Shown: positions 8,630 to 12,103 of the stretch, piece by piece
How positions within the stretch are numbered: position 1 is the stretch's first letter
Layout of the letters: each line of letters begins with the position of its first letter
NCBI GenBank assembly: GCA_049596955.1
Contig: JBMYMD010000038.1
Coordinates: 1 to 12,103, forward strand
Length of the DNA stretch: 12,103 bases
From: UBA3478 sp049596955
GTDB lineage: Bacteria; Bacteroidota; Bacteroidia; Flavobacteriales; Flavobacteriaceae
Direction of reading: 5' to 3'
Translations under genes and position numbers: made by a program
The notes under the pieces: model-generated
Told to the model about the DNA's origin: nothing
Database searches by the model: none
The model's input: the letters and a program-made list of their open reading frames with translations, nothing else

Positions 8630-8857
8630 GTGGAAGTATTATCAATCAACATTTCCGTGCTTTTTTCATTAAGAAAAATAGAACCAAAGATTACAGCAAA
8701 AGATAAAAAGCGGAATTTATTTATAGTGTTATTATGGCTTTTGCCTTTAGGAACATTGTGGGTTCTTCTTTTTCTCATTATACTGAAGAAAAACAAAAAA
8801 CAAAGCCAAAGAGCATTTTACAAATTACCTCATGAAGTCTATAATAAGAAATCGTAA
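8630..8857 (+). CDS. Small single-pass membrane protein, unknown function
   Basis: The 75-residue product begins at a GTG with AGGAG nine bases upstream, an unusually good ribosome binding site for this phylum; an in-frame TAG at 8615 excludes longer versions. Residues 29-52 form one strong hydrophobic helix (FIVLLWLLPLGTLWVLLFLI) flanked by Lys/Arg clusters (KDKKR before, KKNKK after). A basic, polar tail of about 20 residues follows. No known family was recognised. The YkuK-like gene starts 20 bp after its stop on the same strand, so the two may be cotranscribed. It could be a chance frame, but the ribosome binding site and the clear membrane helix argue for a real gene. Confidence 0.55.
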   Translation: MEVLSINISVLFSLRKIEPKITAKDKKRNLFIVLLWLLPLGTLWVLLFLIILKKNKKQSQRAFYKLPHEVYNKKS

Positions 8858-8877
8858 CAAATATTGTAAATTCCTAT

Positions 8878-9330
8878 ATGTTTAGAGACTTTAGAAAGAT
8901 TAATGGAGATTTCGTAGACCTGAGTGAGCACACAAAAAATATCATTTCCTCAAACCCAGATTGCGAAATTCATGTGGGGTCAGATTCTCAAAATTATAAG
9001 AACCAGACGACTTATTCTGTTGTAGTTGCATACAGACTAGGAACAAATGGTGTTCATTATATCTATCGTAAAGTCAAGGTAGAAAAAATCAAAGACCGCT
9101 GGACAAAACTTCTAAAAGAAGCGGAATTTAGTATTGAAGTCGCTGAATGGTTGACTTCAAACGTAGACGTTGACGTCCAAATCGACATGGATTTCAATGA
9201 AAATGAAAGCTTCTATTCCAATAGACTTGTTCAACTTGCAAAAGGATGGGCTAATTCTTTAGGCTATAAGGTAAACATTAAACCAAACATACAAATAGCA
9301 ACAAAAGCTGCTGATTTTCAGTGTAGATAG
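8878..9330 (+). CDS. YkuK-like RNase H-fold protein (DUF458, RNase_H_like family)
   Basis: The 150-residue cytoplasmic protein matches the YkuK family, predicted to have an RNase H-like fold with a nuclease-type acidic centre. Visible signatures in order: EIHVGSDSQ at 30-38 (strand plus D36), SVVVAYRL with VHYIYRKVKVEKIKDRW (about 47-75), helix LLKEAEFSIEVAEWL (78-92), strand VDVQIDMDFN (98-107; D103 and D105), and the C-terminal NIKPNIQIATKAAD motif ending at D146. Carboxylates D36, E81 or E83, D103/D105 and D146 are candidate metal ligands; I infer them from the fold. The length is close to the usual 150-170 residues. Molecular function is unproven in this family; in Bacillus the homologue is a general-stress or competence-period gene of unknown role, as far as I recall. 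It ends in FQCR where relatives commonly have a DRH-like ending. Confidence 0.85.
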   Translation: MFRDFRKINGDFVDLSEHTKNIISSNPDCEIHVGSDSQNYKNQTTYSVVVAYRLGTNGVHYIYRKVKVEKIKDRWTKLLKEAEFSIEVAEWLTSNVDVDVQIDMDFNENESFYSNRLVQLAKGWANSLGYKVNIKPNIQIATKAADFQCR

Positions 9331-9380
9331 CACCAAACAACTTAGCCTCTATTCAATACTTTCCATAAAATTATTGGCAC

Positions 9381-9414
9381 TTGTTTTTTTATTTCAGAAA
9401 TAGTATTACATTTG
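9381..9414 (+). promoter_or_regulatory. Bacteroidota-type promoter of the padR-membrane gene pair
   Basis: TACATTTG at 9407-9414 is an exact TAnnTTTG -7 box. TTG at 9381-9383 lies 23 bp upstream, at the long end of the known spacing for the -33 box. Transcription would begin near 9420, giving a leader of about 20 nt before ATG 9442. It is the only perfect -7 box I found directly upstream of a gene in the window. Confidence 0.7.
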
Positions 9415-9438
9415 TATTATACAACTTGAATAATACTA
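9401..9438. promoter_or_regulatory. Likely PadR operator: inverted and direct GTATTA repeats over the start point
   Basis: TAGTATTA (9401-9408) and TAATACTA (9431-9438) are a perfect 8-bp inverted repeat with a 22-bp spacer. A third half-site GTATTA (9414-9419) sits 11 bp, one helical turn, from the first and forms the palindrome GTATTATAC (9414-9422), almost at the centre of the outer repeat. The set covers the -7 box and predicted start point, so a bound regulator would block transcription. PadR proteins commonly repress their own operons; binding here is inferred. Confidence 0.6.
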
Positions 9439-9441
9439 AAA

Positions 9442-9813
9442 ATGATTTCAGATTTACTCCATTCATGGGAAGAGACTTACAAGAAAGGGCAGTTAACACT
9501 CTGGATTTTTCTTTCGCTTAGGGATGGTGAAAAATATGTAGACGAAATAAAAGAGTTCATCGAAAAATATTCGAATAAAACATTGTCTTGTGAAGAACAA
9601 AGTATATACAGAAGTTTAAGAAAATATCTTCATTTAGGCATTGTCGAGTTTAACTTAAAAGAAGGAAATAAAGGGCCTGACCGAAAGTATTATTCTTTGA
9701 CAAAAACAGGCGACTCTTTGCTTGACGAGTTTTCTAAAAGAAACATCAGTCTATTTTATGAAAAAAAGATTTTATCATTATTAAACCAAACCCAAAATGA
9801 CAACAACGACTAA
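9442..9813 (+). CDS. PadR-like winged-helix transcriptional regulator
   Basis: The 123-residue protein is a compact winged helix. Helix 1 is QLTLWIFLSLRDGEKYVDEIKEFIE (about 17-41), the recognition helix is EEQSIYRSLRKYLHLGIVEF (51-70), and the wing is GNKGPDRKYYSLTKTG (75-90), whose GPxRKYYxLTxxG pattern is the PadR hallmark. Only about 30 residues follow the wing, so the dimerising coiled-coil end is short, as in the small PadR subfamily. ATG 9442 is directly downstream of a well-formed promoter and operator, which supports autoregulation. Its last 17 bp overlap the next gene, a membrane protein. PadR regulators next to membrane-protein genes often control them in response to a ligand or membrane stress; the signal here is unknown. 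Confidence 0.85.
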   Translation: MISDLLHSWEETYKKGQLTLWIFLSLRDGEKYVDEIKEFIEKYSNKTLSCEEQSIYRSLRKYLHLGIVEFNLKEGNKGPDRKYYSLTKTGDSLLDEFSKRNISLFYEKKILSLLNQTQNDNND

Positions 9814-10216
9814 AACCCTAACTCAATTTATTGTAAGTATTACACTAATAACTGTGGTTTTCAGGATAACATTATCCTCATTACTAAATTCAGAGTTATA
9901 TGATTACGTATTTATACCTCCGGCGATCTATTTTATTTCTATGTTTTTAGCAGGAAGATATTTTGGAAAAAAAGACTATAAATTCTTGCCTATCGGTGAC
10001 ATTGGTTTCAGGTTTCATCTCTCAACATTTGTTGTTTTCTTCCTCGTCTCTTATAGCTTTAATTATTTGGGCTATATGTCCCAATGGGAACCTAGAAGAA
10101 TCTTAGATATTACCCTTATGATTTGGGGAGTATTTCTTCTTGTTCATTTTATTTTCTATTTGAACGCTCAAAAAACAACCATTAAAGGCTTAGATAAAAA
10201 TGATTTATTTGAGTAG
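9797..10216 (+). CDS. Four-helix membrane protein cotranscribed with PadR regulator
   Basis: The 139-residue product has four hydrophobic segments at about 10-30, 36-56, 73-93 and 103-123, with polar loops GRYFGKKDYKFLP (53-65) and GYMSQWEPRR (92-101) and a short charged tail. There is no cleavable signal. I recognise no family. ATG 9797 overlaps the end of the PadR frame by 17 bp, so the two are almost certainly one operon with coupled translation. It is probably the main target of the adjacent regulator. A role in transport, membrane stress or signal sensing is possible, but nothing in the sequence selects one. Confidence 0.75.
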   Translation: MTTTTKTLTQFIVSITLITVVFRITLSSLLNSELYDYVFIPPAIYFISMFLAGRYFGKKDYKFLPIGDIGFRFHLSTFVVFFLVSYSFNYLGYMSQWEPRRILDITLMIWGVFLLVHFIFYLNAQKTTIKGLDKNDLFE

Positions 10217-10271
10217 AGACAAATTCAGTCAGTTCGACAAATCGCTTTAATTCAAAAGACCACAATTAGAG

Positions 10272-10306
10272 AAAAAGCCTTCTAATCTGCGATTAGGGGG
10301 CTTTTT
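10272..10306. terminator. Strong bidirectional terminator between convergent genes
   Basis: AAAAAGCC (10272-10279) pairs with GGCTTTTT (10299-10306), and CTAATC (10282-10287) pairs with GATTAG (10291-10296) around a TGC loop; the only interruption is a 2x2 internal mismatch, TT opposite GG. A-rich and T-rich flanks make it work in both directions: for the membrane gene ending at 10216 and for the XRE gene ending at 10282. The XRE stop codon and its last codons lie inside the stem. Confidence 0.85.
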
Positions 10307-11121
10307 AATTTTAGACTTGCTTTATATAACAATAGTAGCTCCAACAATTCCAAAGGCAATAAAATGATTAAGCCAATTACAGATAAAAATACGGTCGCAA
10401 AACAAATCCCAGTTACAATCTCTAAAACTCCCGTTACACTTGACAACATTCCCAAAGATTTTAATCTTAAGATTCCAACCCCAAAAGGAATCATAATAAC
10501 ACCAATGGTTAAAGCCCTTGAAACTAAAATAAAAGAGAAAAACCCTTCATCAGTATTTATGGATATCATTTCAGATATTCCAAAAACTATGTTCATAACA
10601 ATCATTAAAAAGGCCATGATCTCAATCAAATAATTTTTATAATAACTTCCGATTAAAACAAACCCCCTCATAAAAAAGCTAAAGGAAACAATTGATATGA
10701 TTTTTATAAGCGAATAAGAAAAAGGGGGGGCATCACCGTTTGTTGACAAATCTGGCCAATTTCCAAAAGATACATCAGATAAAGATGGAGCGTAAAAGGT
10801 GGTTTCGGCAAAACCCATAATGAAGTAAATAATACCAGCAATCAATGCAGATATTAGTACATTATTCAAATTACTCGGATGTATTCTGAGGACTTTATCA
10901 AATTTTCCAGAAATGTATTTCTTACCAAAAACACTTTCATATTCAAATCCCATGGCGTTTAAAATTGTTTTAATAGTGTAGCTTCTTGGCGTTGTTTCTC
11001 CAGCCTCTATTCGTTGAATTGTTCTCACCGTAATGTTACATTTTTCAACCAACTCCTCTTGAGTCAACCCCTTTTGTTTTCTTAATTCAATTATTGTTTT
11101 GCCCAACTCTGGCTGTTTCAT
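10282..11121 (-). CDS. XRE-family HTH regulator with C-terminal integral-membrane domain
   Basis: In the 279-residue protein, residues 7-65 are a Cro/CI-type helix-turn-helix (GKTIIELRKQKGLTQEELVEK, then TVRTIQRIEAGETTPRSYTIKTIL). A basic linker KKYISGKFDKVLRIHPSN (67-84) leads to about six hydrophobic segments at 86-105, 138-158, 163-187, 193-218, 224-246 and 247-266. This is a one-component design in which the DNA-binding head is tethered to the inner membrane. The membrane part resembles no family I can name. I chose ATG 11121 over the in-frame GTG at 11145 because the likely promoter places the transcript start near 11140. Its sensed signal and target genes are unknown; the divergent small membrane gene at 11435 and the PadR operon are the nearest candidates. 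Confidence 0.85.
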   Translation of the reverse strand: MKQPELGKTIIELRKQKGLTQEELVEKCNITVRTIQRIEAGETTPRSYTIKTILNAMGFEYESVFGKKYISGKFDKVLRIHPSNLNNVLISALIAGIIYFIMGFAETTFYAPSLSDVSFGNWPDLSTNGDAPPFSYSLIKIISIVSFSFFMRGFVLIGSYYKNYLIEIMAFLMIVMNIVFGISEMISINTDEGFFSFILVSRALTIGVIMIPFGVGILRLKSLGMLSSVTGVLEIVTGICFATVFLSVIGLIILLPLELLELLLLYKASLKLKSPLIAD

Positions 11122-11146
11122 TCTTTGTTCATTTTTTAATACCACA

Positions 11147-11175
11147 CAATGTTAGTTAATTGTTTTTAGCTCAAA
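11147..11175 (-). promoter_or_regulatory. Probable promoter of the membrane-tethered XRE gene
   Basis: On the minus strand TTTG (11175-11172) is followed after 17 bp by TAACATTG (11154-11147), which differs from TAnnTTTG at one base. Spacing fits the Bacteroidota -33/-7 pattern. The start point would be near 11140, between the GTG at 11145 and the ATG at 11121, which favours the ATG as translation start. Confidence 0.45.
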
Positions 11176-11307
11176 GAGAAAACTTTTAGTCATTCACCCG
11201 ACATTTTGGTGGTGCGTAATTTAGGCACCTCTAGATGATAATGATTCATACGGCATCATATAATAATCAACAAATATCCCTAGCTCAGACCTTCACAAGT
11301 AATTTAA

Positions 11308-11421
11308 ATGACTTCATCATTGTTTGATCCAAAACAGACAATTAAAATCGTACATTTAAGAGGAGATGCTTTTATGTTAGTTTTAAGAGGGTCTTTTACC
11401 GCTTTGAATTCACGTATCTAA
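11308..11421 (+). CDS. Possible 37-residue small protein (doubtful)
   Basis: The frame reads MTSSLFDPKQTIKIVHLRG and then DAFMLVLRGSFTALNSRI. It has no clear ribosome binding site at its first ATG; the internal ATG 11374 has a good one. There is no recognisable domain, and the frame ends 13 bp before the next gene's ATG. It could be a short leader peptide for the small membrane gene, a remnant of a longer gene, or chance. Confidence 0.2.
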   Translation: MTSSLFDPKQTIKIVHLRGDAFMLVLRGSFTALNSRI

Positions 11422-11434
11422 TTGGGCAAAAACA

Positions 11435-11632
11435 ATGCAATCGACAAAAACAAAAAAACCAAATTTTAAAAGAGTTTTTTGGTATTTCTTCGGATTTATT
11501 CAAATGATAAGTGGAGCAGCTAACCTAATTGAAAAAGAAGAATTTTATTGGACCTTTACCCTTCAAATTGTAATAGGACTGATGATTGTTGTTCTAAATG
11601 CACTAGGGAAAATTGAAACGGGAAAGCTCTAA
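11435..11632 (+). CDS. Small two-helix membrane protein, unknown function
   Basis: The 65-residue product has a basic N-terminus (MQSTKTKKPNFKR) and two hydrophobic helices, at about 14-31 and 38-57, joined by the charged turn LIEKEEFYW. It ends in a short charged tail. No family was recognised. Starting at ATG 11435 it is divergent from the membrane-tethered XRE gene, with 313 bp between starts, and convergent with the gene at the right edge. Its stop codon abuts the T run of a minus-strand terminator. The sharp hydrophobic pattern and Lys-rich start make it a likely real gene despite its size. Confidence 0.6.
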   Translation: MQSTKTKKPNFKRVFWYFFGFIQMISGAANLIEKEEFYWTFTLQIVIGLMIVVLNALGKIETGKL

Positions 11633-11658
11633 AAGAAAAACCCCTCAAGAAGAGGAGT
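11631..11658 (-). terminator. Rho-independent terminator for the minus-strand unit at the right edge
   Basis: Read on the minus strand, ACTCCTC (11658-11652), loop TTCTT and GAGGGGT (11646-11640) form a seven-pair stem with one G-U pair, followed by TTTTCTTTT. On the plus strand the same stem has a C-A mismatch and no T run, so it acts mainly on minus-strand transcripts. The T run touches the stop of the convergent small membrane gene. Confidence 0.75.
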
Positions 11659-11669
11659 GTTAAGGATTG

Positions 11670-11691
11670 CCTCACCTGTCCGCACAGGAGG
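11670..11691. repeat. G+C-rich hairpin upstream of the minus-strand terminator
   Basis: CCT (11670-11672) and CCTGT (11675-11679) pair with ACAGG (11684-11688) and AGG (11689-11691) around the loop CCGC, with a 2-nt bulge CA. It is strikingly G+C-rich for this A+T-rich neighbourhood and lies between the stop at 11697 and the terminator. It may be part of the 3' untranslated RNA or a dispersed palindromic element; there is no second copy in the window. Confidence 0.4.
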
Positions 11692-11696
11692 GTTAC

Positions 11697-11807
11697 TCAT
11701 TCTTCGGAAACACTGGCTTTATTGGATTTAAGAGGTTGAATATCCGAAACTTCTAAAAAATCAGACTTTTTTAATGAAAACCCTGTTTCAGGTTCCAATA
11801 GAACCAA
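11697..11807 (-). pseudogene. In-frame coding-like stretch beyond the stop of the right-edge gene
   Basis: Directly after the TAA at 11808-11810 the same minus-strand frame stays open for 36 codons and ends at TGA 11697-11699. It reads LVLLEPETGFSLKKSDFLEV and then SDIQPLKSNKASVSEE. The composition (Ser, Lys, Glu, no rare-residue clusters) looks like a hydrophilic protein C-terminus, and the frame ends shortly before a terminator, where a gene end is expected. There is no ATG or GTG start. This suggests the original gene was longer and the TAA is a nonsense mutation. A chance open frame in A+T-rich DNA is the main alternative. Confidence 0.3.
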
Positions 11808-12103
11808 TTATAAAATCCCAAATTGATTAAAGTGATATGAGGTGTGGAAATGAACTAGTTTCTTAAATAAACTAGTTTCAATATTACCATATATGTTGTG
11901 AATAGTATAATGAGATTTTAACTCCTTAACTATTTTAATGTTTTCAACAAGTCTTTTTTTTTGATTTAAAAATGATTCTTCTGAACTAAAAGGTTTAAAC
12001 TCTTTTAAGGTCTTTGAATTTTTTGGATACTTATTTATATCAAAATCCAATGACTTTAAATATTTCAAAAATACTTTTCCAAAAAGTCTCCCAAATAATC
12101 TTG
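11808..12103 (-). CDS. Unidentified protein, C-terminal part (runs off right edge)
   Basis: The minus-strand frame is open from the window edge to TAA 11808-11810, giving at least 97 residues. The visible start reads RLFGRLFGKVFLKYLKSLDF, so the true start lies outside; the TTG at 12068 need not be used. The sequence is Lys- and aromatic-rich and cytoplasmic in character, with no membrane helix. The end reads LFKKLVHFHTSYHFNQFGIL. I recognise no domain. A run of nine A residues in coding orientation (11954-11962) codes part of NQKKR and is a possible slippage site. The same frame continues open for 36 codons after the stop, raising the possibility that the gene is shortened. Its transcript should end at the terminator at 11631-11658. 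Confidence 0.5.
   Translation of the reverse strand, partial: RLFGRLFGKVFLKYLKSLDFDINKYPKNSKTLKEFKPFSSEESFLNQKKRLVENIKIVKELKSHYTIHNIYGNIETSLFKKLVHFHTSYHFNQFGIL

Larger units (their letters stand above)
11122..11434. other. 313-bp intergenic stretch with a 37-codon open frame
   Basis: This gap separates the divergent XRE gene and the small membrane gene. Besides the XRE promoter it contains a short inverted repeat GGTGC/GCACC (11211-11215, 11225-11229) without a T run. It also has a plus-strand open frame from ATG 11308 to TAA 11421 (37 residues). An inner ATG at 11374, preceded by AGGAG at 11361-11365, would give only 15 residues. TTTAAGAGG is directly repeated 27 bp apart (11355-11363, 11382-11390), producing two LRG segments nine codons apart. 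I see no tRNA, transposon end or attachment site here. Confidence 0.5.

Noticed and set aside
10364..10633. Open frame of 89 codons on the plus strand
   Set aside because: It lies wholly within the XRE-membrane gene on the other strand and its composition mirrors that hydrophobic coding sequence.
11270..11300. CTAGCTCAG resembling a tRNA D-arm box
   Set aside because: No matching TpsiC arm, anticodon stem or acceptor pairing can be drawn around it.
11640..11730. Possible integron attC-like site, given nested hairpins and GTTA motifs
   Set aside because: The flanking RYYYAAC/GTTRRRY core sites are not present in correct positions, and no integrase or cassette array is visible.
11791..11805. 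Hairpin GGTTC-caata-GAACC, with an alternative CAGG pairing, as an attenuator
   Set aside because: The stem is only five pairs and lies in the region that may be the gene's own coding tail; no T run or leader peptide supports attenuation.
1..12103. CRISPR array, transposon ends or phage genes
   Set aside because: No regularly spaced repeats, no terminal inverted repeats flanking a transposase and no phage structural proteins were seen on either strand.

Overview
The window looks like a chromosomal segment of a marine-type flavobacterium (Bacteroidota). Supporting signs are A+T-rich DNA, secreted proteins whose signal peptides end in A-Q or S-Q, a lipoprotein with acidic residues just after its cysteine, few strong Shine-Dalgarno sequences, and one clear Bacteroidota-type promoter (TTG, then TAnnTTTG). 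The organism is inferred from these traits and was not tested by any search.

Left part (1-8495), secreted glycan and protein processing. A Tat-exported Gfo/Idh/MocA oxidoreductase (minus strand, cut by the left edge) is divergent from a secreted GH78 alpha-L-rhamnosidase (679-3354, plus). Four minus-strand genes converge on the rhamnosidase. In transcription order they are a secreted S9 prolyl-oligopeptidase-type peptidase (8495-6435), a small outer-membrane beta-barrel protein (6427-5876), a parallel beta-helix protein (5712-4444) and a diheme c-type cytochrome lipoprotein (4475-3351). The last two overlap by about 32 bp and match a conserved two-gene pair of unknown function (TIGR03805/TIGR03806, named from memory). 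The rhamnosidase and cytochrome stop codons share the same four bases, TTAA.

Right part (8496-12103), visibly more A+T-rich and made of small genes. It holds a one-helix membrane protein, a YkuK-type RNase H-like protein, and a PadR-like regulator overlapping a four-helix membrane protein. Next come a convergent XRE regulator fused to about six membrane helices and a two-helix small membrane protein. An unidentified minus-strand gene is cut by the right edge. The PadR promoter carries three GTATTA half-sites that look like an autoregulatory operator. A strong shared terminator separates the membrane gene from the XRE gene and overlaps the XRE gene's last codons. Another hairpin plus a minus-strand terminator lies at 11631-11691.

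No tRNA, rRNA, CRISPR array, transposase or integrase was seen. The least explained items are the beta-helix/cytochrome pair, the PadR operator with its membrane partner, and the in-frame open stretch beyond the stop codon of the right-edge gene.
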